Below, in pieces: positions 17,551-27,428 of a stretch of DNA of 64,000 nt. The translations under genes and the position numbers were made by a program. The notes beneath the pieces are model-generated. The model did no database searches. It was not told the origin of the DNA and was given only the letters and a program-made list of their open reading frames with translations. Numbering within the stretch: position 1 is the first letter of the stretch; every line of letters starts with the position of its first letter. Source of the DNA: Photorhabdus namnaonensis (GTDB lineage Bacteria > Pseudomonadota > Gammaproteobacteria > Enterobacterales > Enterobacteriaceae); assembly GCF_001684335.1 (NCBI RefSeq), contig NZ_LOIC01000099.1, forward strand, positions 1 through 64,000, read 5' to 3'.

Positions 17551-19218
17551 ATGATAAAAAGAATATCTATTTTAATATTGGGTTGTATTTCCTTTCAGAT
17601 AATCGCTTCACCGGCAGAGATAAATGATAATCTGCCAATGACTGAAGCGAGGAGAACTCTGCAAGATAGTTCCAGGGAAATTAACCAACTGATAGAACAA
17701 CGCCGATATCAGCAATTAAAGCAGCAGGCTAATACTGTTCCTGAGCCAACTCCTGCGCCGGTATTGCCGGAATCTAAGCAATGTCTGCCGTTAACCGGTG
17801 TTTACCTTAAAGGGATTTCTCTGCTCTCGGTTCGGGATTTAAGTACGCTCAGCGCTTTGTCCCCGGAGTGTATCAGTAGTCATGATATTAACCGGCTCAG
17901 CCAAGAACTGACTCACCTTTATATCAGTAAAGGCTATGTCACCGCCCGTATTCAGTTTATTGCGCCTAATGCCGATGGCGAGTTAGGGCTAAGCGTTATC
18001 GAAGGGTTTATTGAAAAAATCGAAGGCGGTGATCGCTGGGTGAATAGTCGTATGTTATTTCCCGGTTTGGAAAAACAGCCGCTCAATATCACGCAACTCG
18101 ATCAAGGTTTAGATCAAGCTAACCGGCTACAGTCCAATAAAGCCACCCTGGATATTTTACCGGGAACGATGAATGGCGGCTCGGTGATTAAACTGCATAA
18201 TCAGCGCGGTAAGCCTTGGTTATTGAGTGTCAAAACTGATAATTATGGGCAAAAGAGTACTGGGAAATGGCTGGTTCGCACAAATGCCAGTTTTGACAGT
18301 CCATTTGGTTTATCCGATTTCATCAGCCTGAATGCCAGTAGTACGTTAGATAGCCCATCAAACCGATATAGCCGTGCTTATACTCTGCTTTATTCGGTGC
18401 CCTATGGCGCGGCAACATTCAGTGGGTTCGGTAGTTATTCCCAATATGTCAGCCGCCCCCATTTACAAATGAGAACCATAAAGATTTATGGTGATACTCA
18501 GCAAATCGGCATACGTTCCGATTTTGCCTTCTATCGTAATCAATCTCAGATTAATAGTGTTAGTGGGCAACTGACTTACAAGAATTACAATAATTACGTC
18601 AACGATGCCAAGATTGGCGTCAGTAGCCAAACATTGAGTGTCTTTGAGCTCGGTGTTAATCATTTACATATCATTCCAACCGGATTAATCACGCTCAATC
18701 TGAGTGTTGAACAGGGTTTGCCCTGGTTCGGAGCACAAACCGGCACTTCTTATCTCGATAAACAGTTCACCAAAGGCAAGTTGATGGTCAATCTGCATCA
18801 GCGTTTTATGCTGTTCAACTCGCCTTATCAGCTCAATAACCTGTTTTATGGACAATACAACCGGCACGGTCTGCCCGGCGTCGAATGGCTAAATATCACT
18901 GATCGGAATGCAGTGCGGGGATTTAGCAAAAATACGCTATCCGGGGATAACGGCTGGTATCTGCAAAATACGCTGTCCCGGACATTTCCCCTCGCCAACA
19001 GCACATTATCAATGCGTATCGGCATTGATACCGGCCGGGTTCAGGGATATCGCAGTCCACAAGGCTGGCAAAGCAGCGCCGGTATTAGTTCCGGCGCCAC
19101 GCTGAAATACCAGCGCATGGTATTCGATATAGAAACCAGCCGAGGAAAGTTACTTTCTAATCGCCAAGCATCTGATGAACCCATTCAGGTGCTAGTCCGT
19201 TTTTCTTACACCTTTTGA
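17551..19218 (+). CDS. Two-partner secretion outer-membrane transporter (TpsB; ShlB/FhaC family)
   Basis: 555 residues, normal for TpsB proteins. N-terminal signal peptide (ISILILGCISFQIIAS), a plug helix/linker region with a Pro-rich stretch (PEPTPAPVLPE), two POTRA domains (~residues 75-225) including the LTHLYISKGYVTARIQF pattern, then a 16-strand beta-barrel. The conserved VRGF motif of barrel loop L6 is present (DRNAVRGFSKN), as is the C-terminal aromatic residue (RFSYTF). It exports the TpsA protein encoded 65 bp downstream. It could be the PhlB partner of the known Photorhabdus hemolysin PhlA; this is not proven from sequence alone. Confidence 0.92.
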   Translation: MIKRISILILGCISFQIIASPAEINDNLPMTEARRTLQDSSREINQLIEQRRYQQLKQQANTVPEPTPAPVLPESKQCLPLTGVYLKGISLLSVRDLSTLSALSPECISSHDINRLSQELTHLYISKGYVTARIQFIAPNADGELGLSVIEGFIEKIEGGDRWVNSRMLFPGLEKQPLNITQLDQGLDQANRLQSNKATLDILPGTMNGGSVIKLHNQRGKPWLLSVKTDNYGQKSTGKWLVRTNASFDSPFGLSDFISLNASSTLDSPSNRYSRAYTLLYSVPYGAATFSGFGSYSQYVSRPHLQMRTIKIYGDTQQIGIRSDFAFYRNQSQINSVSGQLTYKNYNNYVNDAKIGVSSQTLSVFELGVNHLHIIPTGLITLNLSVEQGLPWFGAQTGTSYLDKQFTKGKLMVNLHQRFMLFNSPYQLNNLFYGQYNRHGLPGVEWLNITDRNAVRGFSKNTLSGDNGWYLQNTLSRTFPLANSTLSMRIGIDTGRVQGYRSPQGWQSSAGISSGATLKYQRMVFDIETSRGKLLSNRQASDEPIQVLVRFSYTF

Positions 19219-19283
19219 TGGTTTTAAGCAGTACCTAACGCTGTACACACAATAATATAACTAAATATATAGAGACTTAATGT

Positions 19284-22200
19284 ATGAAAAACAAAAAATT
19301 CAGGTTATCCCCTACCGGCAAGCTTGTCGCTTCTATGGCAATCATTCTTGTCTCTTGTTCCACCAGTTTTGCCAGTGAAATTGTTGGTGGTGGCGATCCA
19401 ACACACCATCCCGATATTTTCGCTGCCGAAGGTAAAGCAACGGTAGTGAATATCGTGACCCCTTCCTCTTCCGGGCTGTCACATAACCAATATCTGGATT
19501 ACAACGTCGGCCAGATGGGCGTCGTCCTAAATAACGCGCTGAAGGAGGGGCAATCACAATTAGCAGGTCAACTCGCCGCTAACCCTAATTTGAATGGCCA
19601 AGCCGCCAGTCTGATTCTGAATGAAGTTATCAGCAGAAATCCTTCCCTGTTATTAGGTCAACAAGAGGTGTTTGGTATTGCCGCGGATTATATATTGGCA
19701 AACCCGAACGGTATTACCTGTAATGGGTGTGGCTTTATTAATACTAACCGCGCTTCTCTGGTGGTGGGTAATCCATTGGTAGAACAAGGTAATTTACAGG
19801 GTTTCAGTACATTTGATAATCAAAACAGCCTGAGAATTAAATCAGATGGTTTGATCGCAAACGCGATCTTGGATCTTATCGCACCCAAAATTGACAGCCG
19901 AGGCCCAGTCACCGCTCAGAAAGAAATTAATGCAATCAGTGGCGAAAATAAAACCTCAGCCACAGGGGAGATCATTGATTCTCAGCAAGAATTAACCAGT
20001 GTGCTGGATAGCTATTATCTCGGCAGTATGCAAGCCGGACGTATCCGTCTACTTAATACCGCAAAAGGCAGTGGCGTTAATTTGCAAGGTTCTCTCACTG
20101 CCAGTGATGAGATTATGGTGAATTCCCACGGTAATCTCAATTTAGAAGCGGCGCACCTGCAAGGCGGAAATGTTGCGCTCACAGGTAATAATATTGAAGT
20201 AAAAGGTAAAGTCAGCGAATCAGCATATAGCCGTGATGGTAGCAATAATTACCAAAGCTATTTCAGCGGTTCTTATGCCAATGATAGTAAAAGTAGCCAG
20301 TCACTTGCCCGCACTCAACTAGCAGGCAAAAACATCTCATTGGTCGCTAATAATAATAACCGAATTACAGCCACGGATATCGTGGGTGATGATGTTAATC
20401 TGAGTGGTGCTAACCTGACTTTAGATGGGCAGCAGTTAAAGCAATCCACTAAAAATATTGATAACCAATGGAGTTATTCCCGGCGCCATGAGGTGACTAA
20501 GGAAAGTGAAAAACTGCATCAGGCAGGGAATACAATAACCGCCCGACAGAATGTGAATTTAAATGCCGTTGAAGGCGATGTTAAGATCCGTGGCAGCCAA
20601 ATAAATGCCAACGATAAGCTGGCCATTACAGCGAAAAAAGATGTCCTGATTGCCGGTTTAACTGAAATAGAAACATCATCAGCAAAAGGCTATAAAAAAA
20701 ATCACACGGCTAAATTGCAGACCGGAAGTTGGGAAGAGAGTAAACAGACCGAGCGCTTGATTGCCAGTGAATTACAAGCAGGTAGTCATCTTGATATTAA
20801 AGCTGGAAATAAAGCCGAAATTCTTGGGGCGAAAATCCACGCAGGTCAAAATCTAACTCTGGAAGCCGGTAAACAACTGCAAATCGATGTTCAGAAAACG
20901 GCTAATAGCGGTGCCGTATATGATGATAAAAGATACTGGGGAGGTATCGGCGGCGGGGGGAATAAAGACAATAGTGAGCTGAAAGAAACCAGCCATGCAT
21001 CTGAATTAACGGCGAATGGGCGTTTATTGCTATCAGGCTATGAGGGTATCGCCATTACCGGCAGCAAAGTGAAAGCGACCCAAGGTGCTTTTGTAAATGC
21101 TAATAGTGGTAAATTAACCATCGACAATGCGGTCAGTTATATCGACCAGAAAGTTGATGAGCGAACAGGCACCGTACTCAACATCACTAATAGTTCAAAA
21201 AGAACCAATAGCCAGCAACAGAAATCTCATGGCAGCGAGTTGGTTTCTGAAGCGGATCTCAAATTACTCAGTGATGAAGATATCAATATTATTGGCAGCC
21301 AGGTAAAAAGTAGCGGCGCGCTTAACCTGAGCACATCCGGTAATATCAACGTGCTCTCTTATGGCGAACAGAAACAGGTTGATAAACAAAGCACTTCTCT
21401 GAACCCACAAAGCCATTTCCAACCAAAGGGGGATAAACAGTATCGTGCCGGAGTAGGTATTGAACATACCAGTAACAGTCAAAAAAATCAGACGATAACA
21501 CAGCAAGCTTCCACGTTAAGTGGAGGTAACATCACTCTCAATGCTGATAAAGATGTCACCCTGCGTGGTTCCAATCTGGTGACGACTACAGGTGATGCTA
21601 AGATCACCGGTGCGAATGTTCGTCTGTTAGCCGCGGATAATAAAAAATCCGAAGAGCAATCTCAGAGTAAAAAGTACGTTGGCGCCTATCTTACCGGAGG
21701 AATCGATAAAGTCGGTTCCGGTATTCATGGTAGTTATGAAGGTAACAACAACAATCATACCAGTACGACTGCCGTTGTTTCCGGTTCTCAAATCGCAGGT
21801 AATTTGCACATTAAAACCAATGGTGAATTGGTTCAGGAAGGGACGAAGCATGAAGTCAATGGCGCTTATACCGCTGAGGCAGGCAAAGTCAGCAATCTGG
21901 CCGTATCGAATACGACATCAAATACCAACCACAAACTACAAGTTGGCACAGATATTGGCGTCAATGTCGATTATAGCGCGGTCACTCGCCCAATGGAGAA
22001 AGTGGTCAAAGAACCCGCTAAATCTGCACTGGATGGCACTTTAACCAAAAAAGGCACACCCAATTTCGGAGCGGATATTGTCGCTAACGGCAGTAATATC
22101 CAGACCGCGAACAAAAAATCCGAAGCAGTTGCGACTTCTGTTCAGGCTAGCAATATCGTCATTAAAACCAACGGCGAGCTGTATGACCAAGGTACTCAAT

Positions 22201-23726
22201 ATCGTGCTGATAAAGGTAACGTTACACTGACTGCCGGTAGCCATAACAGTGAAGCAGCACAGAATCACCACCAAAGCAGCCACAGTGAAACCCGCGGCAA
22301 TGCTGACTTACGTGTTTACACCACCACCGGTGAAGATATCTCCGGTAATGGTAAAGGCAAAGGCGGCACACAAAGCAGCCATACTGCGACAACCGAAGCA
22401 GTAACCAGCCGGATTACCGCAGCGGATGACATTAATATCCGCGTCGAAAGGGATGCTGAATATCAAGGCACATCTCTGAATGCTGGCGCCGGCAAGGCCA
22501 ATATCGATGCTAAAGGTGATATCCGTTTTGATAACGCCGCCAATAGCATAACGAAAACAACAACCGGTTATAACGGCGAAGCGTCTGCTAAAGGGGGGAA
22601 TTCGCCAGAGGGCAAGAATGTTCATCTCGGTCTTGGCGGCGGCTACAACACGGATAGCAAAAGCAGTACCACAGCTCAGGTCAGTAAGATTGGCGGTACA
22701 CAAGGCATCAATCTAAGTGCTGGCAATAACCTGACGTTGAAAGGCGCTGAAGTGACCGGTAAACAAATCGACCTGAATGCCAAACAAGGTAATGTTGAAC
22801 TGGTATCTGCTCAGGATCGCGTTAATAACGATGGTTGGGAATTTAACCTGAAAGGCAATGGGGGGAATGCAAATTCGATCAAGAAAGCTGAGGATGACAC
22901 TACCACCACGACCACAAAACAGAACTTTGGCGGGGAAGTCAAAGTAGGTATTGATCGCCTGCAAGCAACAACCCAACGTAATAGCCATATCAAAGGTGAA
23001 AATGTCGTGATCAACAGCGGCGGTGATACGACAGTTGCCGGAGCACGGATAGAGGCTGATCAGGTAAAAGGCAATATTGGTGGCGATCTACGAGTTGAAA
23101 GCCGTAAAGATACTGAACATGGGTTAAATGTCGGTGTTGATGCCGGCATTAATTACACCAAAGAGTCCAAAGTAAAAAGTGACGATATTCCTAAAGACGG
23201 GGCAACTAAGGATGATTCATCTAAAGACGATGTGGCGAAAGATGAGGTATTGAAAGATGATCCAGCTAAAAATCCAACCGAAGATCCACAACCGAAAGGA
23301 TGGCAGGAAAGATTAACCTCCACATTTAATAGTATTAACAATATTAAAGGTATTAATGGGGTTACAGGTAAACTTAAAAGCAATGTCGATATTAAAGATC
23401 GAGAAAATGTCGGTGAACAATCGGTTATTTCCGGTAACCAAGGGGTTGATTTAGATGTAACAGGAAATACTCATCTGATTGGCGGGCAAATTGGTAGTGA
23501 GAAAGGCAATGCCATTCTTAATACCCAAAATGTGGAACAACAATCTGTTACCAGCTATGACAATAGTAAAGGCGGCAATGTTGCATTACCTGATTCTGTT
23601 AGCGGAATTGTTAAGGCAGTTCAGGAAGGTGTATTGTCCGGTAAAGTACCTTTGGTAAAAACTTATAGTAATGAAACCGAAAGTAGTACCACTAACGGCG
23701 AAATAATTAATCGTAAATCTGATTGA
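19284..23726 (+). CDS. TpsA exoprotein, filamentous hemagglutinin/hemolysin type (ShlA/PhlA-like)
   Basis: 1480 residues. A signal peptide (~30 aa, ending near SCSTSFAS) precedes the TPS secretion domain, which has the NPNGITCNGCGFINTNRASL motif; the Cys-x-x-Cys is shared with ShlA/HpmA-type hemolysins. The rest is beta-helix of imperfect ~20-residue repeats. The end has a Lys/Asp-rich degenerate repeat (residues ~1300-1335, KDD/KDE units). No CDI-type toxin tip or immunity gene follows, so contact-dependent inhibition is unlikely. Size and Cys motif fit the Photorhabdus hemolysin PhlA class; hemolysis is inferred. It forms an operon with the TpsB gene and ends at a terminator at 23740. Confidence 0.88.
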   Translation: MKNKKFRLSPTGKLVASMAIILVSCSTSFASEIVGGGDPTHHPDIFAAEGKATVVNIVTPSSSGLSHNQYLDYNVGQMGVVLNNALKEGQSQLAGQLAANPNLNGQAASLILNEVISRNPSLLLGQQEVFGIAADYILANPNGITCNGCGFINTNRASLVVGNPLVEQGNLQGFSTFDNQNSLRIKSDGLIANAILDLIAPKIDSRGPVTAQKEINAISGENKTSATGEIIDSQQELTSVLDSYYLGSMQAGRIRLLNTAKGSGVNLQGSLTASDEIMVNSHGNLNLEAAHLQGGNVALTGNNIEVKGKVSESAYSRDGSNNYQSYFSGSYANDSKSSQSLARTQLAGKNISLVANNNNRITATDIVGDDVNLSGANLTLDGQQLKQSTKNIDNQWSYSRRHEVTKESEKLHQAGNTITARQNVNLNAVEGDVKIRGSQINANDKLAITAKKDVLIAGLTEIETSSAKGYKKNHTAKLQTGSWEESKQTERLIASELQAGSHLDIKAGNKAEILGAKIHAGQNLTLEAGKQLQIDVQKTANSGAVYDDKRYWGGIGGGGNKDNSELKETSHASELTANGRLLLSGYEGIAITGSKVKATQGAFVNANSGKLTIDNAVSYIDQKVDERTGTVLNITNSSKRTNSQQQKSHGSELVSEADLKLLSDEDINIIGSQVKSSGALNLSTSGNINVLSYGEQKQVDKQSTSLNPQSHFQPKGDKQYRAGVGIEHTSNSQKNQTITQQASTLSGGNITLNADKDVTLRGSNLVTTTGDAKITGANVRLLAADNKKSEEQSQSKKYVGAYLTGGIDKVGSGIHGSYEGNNNNHTSTTAVVSGSQIAGNLHIKTNGELVQEGTKHEVNGAYTAEAGKVSNLAVSNTTSNTNHKLQVGTDIGVNVDYSAVTRPMEKVVKEPAKSALDGTLTKKGTPNFGADIVANGSNIQTANKKSEAVATSVQASNIVIKTNGELYDQGTQYRADKGNVTLTAGSHNSEAAQNHHQSSHSETRGNADLRVYTTTGEDISGNGKGKGGTQSSHTATTEAVTSRITAADDINIRVERDAEYQGTSLNAGAGKANIDAKGDIRFDNAANSITKTTTGYNGEASAKGGNSPEGKNVHLGLGGGYNTDSKSSTTAQVSKIGGTQGINLSAGNNLTLKGAEVTGKQIDLNAKQGNVELVSAQDRVNNDGWEFNLKGNGGNANSIKKAEDDTTTTTTKQNFGGEVKVGIDRLQATTQRNSHIKGENVVINSGGDTTVAGARIEADQVKGNIGGDLRVESRKDTEHGLNVGVDAGINYTKESKVKSDDIPKDGATKDDSSKDDVAKDEVLKDDPAKNPTEDPQPKGWQERLTSTFNSINNIKGINGVTGKLKSNVDIKDRENVGEQSVISGNQGVDLDVTGNTHLIGGQIGSEKGNAILNTQNVEQQSVTSYDNSKGGNVALPDSVSGIVKAVQEGVLSGKVPLVKTYSNETESSTTNGEIINRKSD

Positions 23727-23739
23727 TTTGTTCTTCTAT

Positions 23740-23772
23740 AAAAGATCCTTCAAATGAGGGATCTTTTTATTG
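23740..23772 (+). terminator. Intrinsic terminator after the TpsA gene
   Basis: AAAAGATCC pairs with GGATCTTTT around a 10-nt loop and is followed by TTATTGTT. Confidence 0.85.
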
Positions 23773-23856
23773 TTATCTATTTCAATAGTTCCAATTGACA
23801 ATATTAATGCTTTTTCATAATATCAAAAAATTAATAAATGACTTGGAAGTATAATT

Positions 23857-24467
23857 ATGTTTAGAATTTACAAGCAAAATTTAGAGCTTAAAAACCACGA
23901 TAAGTCACAGATTAGAATAAAGGGAATATTTAGGAAGGAAACTATTTGTTCAAATATATTCATTGCGTATATTATTTTTATGACCGTGTTTAAGTTCAAT
24001 AATCCATTATTTATACCCTATGGATTTCAAGATGTATCGCGACGGCAAGGGAGTGAATCCCCGGGAGCATAGATAACTATGTGACCGGGGTGAGCGAGTG
24101 CAGCCAACAAAGAGACAACTTGAAAGATGACGGGTATAGATATGTGGATTACGCTATGGCAATAATACTAGTCACTACGTTAATAAGTATGTCTGTTAAG
24201 ACGAGCAGAGAATTCAATATATTGATAAATGGATATCAACCAGAGGATATTAATTACTCTAACGAAAAGATAAAAACTTCACGTAAAGTATTAATTTCAA
24301 TTATATTAATAACTTTTTCAATATTAATGTGGATATCAATATCATATTTATCTAGCATTATTAGATATAATTTTTCATTAAAAGTGTTTTTATTGATAAT
24401 TATTAGCATATCAATATACCTAATCATGAAAATATTTAATCAGAGAGTATTCACTATGCATGAATAG
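23857..24467 (+). pseudogene. Small membrane protein gene interrupted by an ERIC element
   Basis: The N-terminal part (23857-24011) has one hydrophobic segment (ICSNIFIAYIIFMTVF). The C-terminal part (24139-24467) has three more membrane helices. The two are separated by a 127-bp ERIC element. Removing the ERIC leaves the two parts one base out of frame, so at least one further change occurred. A start inside the ERIC (24081) could still give a 128-residue three-helix protein. Family unknown. Confidence 0.5.
24012..24138 (+). repeat. ERIC (enterobacterial repetitive intergenic consensus) element, full length
   Basis: Exactly 127 bp with TATACCC...GGGTATA termini. It contains GTGAATCCCCGGGAGC, GTGACCGGGGTGAGCG and CAACTTGAAAGATGACGGG, matching the ERIC consensus including the sites of the classic ERIC1R/ERIC2 primers. 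It lies inside a reading frame rather than an intergenic gap. Confidence 0.95.
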
Positions 24468-24518
24468 GGGATATTAACTCAATACAAGTACGCTTTATAC
24501 TTTGAATTGTTAGATAAT

Positions 24519-24545
24519 AAGCCGCCACAATGAAAGCGGCTTTTA
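24519..24545. terminator. Bidirectional terminator-like hairpin
   Basis: AAGCCGC pairs with GCGGCTT over a 10-nt loop, with TTTT on the plus side. It lies between convergent broken genes. Confidence 0.65.
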
Positions 24546-24558
24546 AATAAAGTTAGCG

Positions 24559-25031
24559 TCAATATTCTTTTATTTCCTTTGAAATTTGATAAATATTTTC
24601 TATACCGATAGAACACTCATCATCTGAAGCTAAAGTCGTTGTTATGAAACTGAGTTTATCCCTAGATTTGCTGGTAAATGTTACATGATACATTTGCCTA
24701 TAAATCGGCTGAGATAAATAAATATCATCAAACTCATGTTTATCATTCAGTACTTTTTCCCTTTCGGTCTTGCTATTTCACGTTGTAGAATAATAGCTAC
24801 TTCACTTTTATTTAATTTCTCAGAAAGAATTAATGATGTTCGCGTTTTATCGAAATCGATATTATTTCTATCAATACCAAAGTCATTCAAACTATTCGCA
24901 GTAAGCTGCGTTGCCCATCCATTTATATCTGAACAATCAGGTCCTGCGGCAATAGCAGATATTGAAAATGATAATATAGCTACCGATAGTAATATTATTC
25001 GACCGTTAAATCGTGATCGCCACTGACCCAT
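24559..25031 (-). pseudogene. Frameshifted small secreted protein (AGPDCS-type, unknown function)
   Basis: The start at 25031 gives a signal peptide ending ISAIAA, then GPDCSDINGWATQL and a DFDKTRTSLILSEKL segment. This frame stops at 24747. One base away the same protein continues: VLNDKHEFDD, YRQMYHVTFTSKSRDKLSF, LASDDECSIGIENIYQIS, to a stop at 24559. The family (short exported proteins with GPDCSSIKGWA and a late ECS motif) is common in gammaproteobacteria and has no assigned function. A single missing A in an AAAAA run near 24757 explains the break. Confidence 0.75.
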
Positions 25032-25208
25032 ATTTGTTTCCTGATAAATAAACGCTAATTTGTTATTTCAATGGTTGATATTGCCCCTATACATCAATCA
25101 AACGGGACGAAATGGACTTTATCCACATAAGTCACAGAATAGAAAGTTTTGTCATTTTAATACAACACAAGCTATTTACTTTGTGTTTTTTTTATGATTG
25201 GATGAAAT

Positions 25209-25463
25209 TTGGTAAGCATTGATGGAGCATCATATGAAGACTGTTGCGATATGCTGGATCATACTCAATATCAGCTAGTTAACAGGGCTTTCTCGCTATC
25301 GCGAAGACAACAGGGAACTTATTTCTTTACTAGTTATCTGGCTATTCTGGCTCTATGCGATAGTTGGCGGCACAATCCACATCTGCAAGGAAAAGCATTA
25401 ATAATGCATTTACATCAGCAACGCTGGCAGACCCCTTATAGTGAACTGCCCCTTTCATCATAA
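25209..25463 (+). CDS. Small hypothetical protein
   Basis: 84 codons from a TTG start, or shorter from an internal Met, ending just before a cupin gene. It has no signal peptide, membrane helix or family motif that I recognise. The GC content is slightly higher than in flanking non-coding DNA. It may be a remnant of a longer gene. Confidence 0.3.
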   Translation: MVSIDGASYEDCCDMLDHTQYQLVNRAFSLSRRQQGTYFFTSYLAILALCDSWRHNPHLQGKALIMHLHQQRWQTPYSELPLSS

Positions 25464-25540
25464 GGGGAGTTACAGAGACTAAAATGGGGGCTAATTTCAA
25501 AGAACAATCTGCCTATTTTGAATACCAGGAGCAATGCATA

Positions 25541-25930
25541 ATGAGTGTAGTATCCAATACAAATATTCCTGACGATATTTTGCATATTAATGAGTCTGAA
25601 ACAGCAACCTACCTTCCTAGCCTACCACAGCCTTTTGCTGTGCTGTTTGAAAGAGGGCAACTCTCTGTTGAATTATTTTCTCCCGTCGAAATCGATACTC
25701 AAACACCACATGATAGGGACGAAATTTATATCGTCAGTTCTGGTCATGGTGTTTTCCGTCGGGGAGAAACTTATGTCAATTTCTCTGCTGGAGATTTTCT
25801 GTTTGTTCCCGCTTATGTTGATCATCGCTTTGAGTCGTTCAGTAAAGATTTTAGAACATGGGTGATTTTCTTTGGTCCTATTGGGGGTAACAGCATCCAC
25901 AACAGAGGGGAAGACATGGCTTCACAATGA
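25541..25930 (+). CDS. Small cupin-domain protein
   Basis: 129 residues from the ATG at 25541, chosen because it follows CCAGGAGC; an upstream in-frame start at 25484 lacks this. It is a single cupin barrel: motif 1 region TPHDRDEIYIVSSGHG and motif 2 GDFLFVPAYVDHRFE. Metal ligands are probably His, Glu and the motif-2 His. Cupins of this size are sugar isomerases, dioxygenases or sensor domains; the substrate cannot be told. The stop overlaps the start of a broken flavoprotein gene (ATGA), so the two were once an operon. Confidence 0.75.
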   Translation: MSVVSNTNIPDDILHINESETATYLPSLPQPFAVLFERGQLSVELFSPVEIDTQTPHDRDEIYIVSSGHGVFRRGETYVNFSAGDFLFVPAYVDHRFESFSKDFRTWVIFFGPIGGNSIHNRGEDMASQ

Positions 25931-26142
25931 GACTTCATTATCGTGGGGAAGGGCTGGCGGGTAGTGCATTGGCATTTTGGTGCAGTAAATTACCACTGAA
26001 AATCTTGCTACTAGAAGCTACAGCACCTGGTATCAGAGGAGCAACGGTGCAACGTCACTGCTTTTCCGACAAGCGCATTGTGTTGTGGGAACCGCTTGGC
26101 GGGTATGTGAATCCTCGTCTATATTCCTTGGGCTGCCCGTGA
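25927..26142 (+). pseudogene. Remnant of a FAD-dependent oxidoreductase/monooxygenase
   Basis: EGLAGSALAFWCSKLPLKILLLEA is the end of a GxGxxG dinucleotide-binding motif and the following strand. The first strand, DFIIVGKG, is present one frame away, so there is a frameshift within the first ten codons. The frame ends after 71 codons, and most of a normal ~380-residue enzyme is missing. Confidence 0.65.
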
Positions 26143-26382
26143 ATTCAGCCAGCAGTTAGCTAAGCGCCTATGAGTTCAGCCCCTTTGTATTAAGAACAAT
26201 TCAGACAAGCTATAAATTAGCGCCTATCTGTGCCTACAAATCTAGCCCTCAAAACCCCAACTTTGAAAAAAGTCTTTATTCAACATCTTAATACTTAAGT
26301 ACCGGTATATGAGGAATTGTTAATAATTATCTTATAGTGGCATTATAAGATGGTAGGTTATTGAATATCATTGAGGCTATAC
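26143..26382. other. Intergenic region upstream of yhjD
   Basis: Contains a direct repeat AGCGCCTAT (26162 and 26220) and a TTATCTTATAGTGGCATTATAAGATGGTAGG dyad around 26329-26353 (ATCTTATAG/ATTATAAGAT), perhaps promoter-associated. No gene seen. Confidence 0.35.
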
Positions 26383-27375
26383 ATGCCAAAGAGTACAGAA
26401 AAACAGGAAACAGCCCAACATCAGTCGAAACGGTTATCCAGAACACCTTTGGAGAAGGGAATTCATCACGGTAAAAAAGCGCTTTCCCTAACTGTCAGAG
26501 TAGGAAACTATATCCGCAATATTCCTATTATCGCTCACTTTATCCGTGCAACGCTGCGTTTTAATGATCGGATGGGCAATCAGTTTGGCGCCGCAATAAC
26601 ATATTTTTCCTTCTTATCACTTATTCCCATTCTGATGCTCTCTTTTGCCATTGCCGGTTTTATTCTGGCCTCTAATCCCGATTTATTGGCAAAACTGATT
26701 AATGGTATCGCCAACAGTATTAGTGATCCGACTCTTGCCAATACGCTGAAAAATAGTGTCGATACAGCCATTAAACAACGTACTACCGTGGGATTAACCG
26801 GTTTGGCAATTGCGCTGTATTCCGGTGTGAATTGGGTCAGTAATTTACGTCAGGCCATTCTTGCCCAGTTCCATCCTGTCTGGGTGAGAAATCAGGAAGA
26901 TAATGAGAAAATCTATTTTAAATATCTTCGTGATTCTATTTCTCTGATTGGGCTATTATTAGCTCTGGTCATCACGCTATCACTGACCTCTATCGCAGGC
27001 TCCGCCCAAGCAACTATTGTCAAGATGTTAGGGTTAGATGGCATTGAATGGCTGCGTCCATCCTGGTTCTTGATTGGATTAGCCATCTCTATTTCAGCTA
27101 ATTATCTGCTTTTCCTATGGCTATTCTGGGTGTTGCCTCGCCACCAGCCAGAACGCAAGGCACTATTAAAAGGGACATTGATGGCAGCAATAGGCTTTGA
27201 AGCGCTCAAATATATTATGACCATGACATTACCACGCCTCGCCAATTCTCCCTCTGGCGCCGCATTTGGTTCTGTTATCGGTCTGATGACTTTTTTCTAT
27301 CTCTTTGCCCGCTTAACGCTATTCTGCGCCGCCTGGATAGCTACCGCGGATAATAATCATAAAAATACCGAATAA
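26383..27375 (+). CDS. yhjD: YhjD-type inner-membrane protein (YihY/BrkB family)
   Basis: 330 residues from ATG 26383. It aligns by eye over its length with E. coli YhjD: RFNDRMGNQFGAAITYFSFL, SDPTLANTLKNSVDTAIKQR, and SPSGAAFGSVIGLMTFFYLF. About six membrane helices follow a charged N-terminal tail. In E. coli, yhjD mutations allow growth without Kdo-lipid A, suggesting a role in lipid IVA transport; the biochemical function is unsettled. It belongs to the conserved yhjD-yhjJ-yhjK neighbourhood. Confidence 0.93.
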   Translation: MPKSTEKQETAQHQSKRLSRTPLEKGIHHGKKALSLTVRVGNYIRNIPIIAHFIRATLRFNDRMGNQFGAAITYFSFLSLIPILMLSFAIAGFILASNPDLLAKLINGIANSISDPTLANTLKNSVDTAIKQRTTVGLTGLAIALYSGVNWVSNLRQAILAQFHPVWVRNQEDNEKIYFKYLRDSISLIGLLLALVITLSLTSIAGSAQATIVKMLGLDGIEWLRPSWFLIGLAISISANYLLFLWLFWVLPRHQPERKALLKGTLMAAIGFEALKYIMTMTLPRLANSPSGAAFGSVIGLMTFFYLFARLTLFCAAWIATADNNHKNTE

Positions 27376-27428
27376 ATGTGCCCTGGCAGAGCGATCTGCC
27401 AATAATAACCGATGAAAAGGAGCTGTTT

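Noticed and set aside
19284..24467. CDI (contact-dependent inhibition) system with the small membrane protein as immunity
   Set aside because: The TpsA C-terminus has no VENN-type junction or toxin tip and ends in repeats; the membrane gene is separated by a terminator and is broken.
24736..25026. 96-codon plus-strand frame
   Set aside because: It lies antisense to the frameshifted secreted-protein gene, whose family match is clear.
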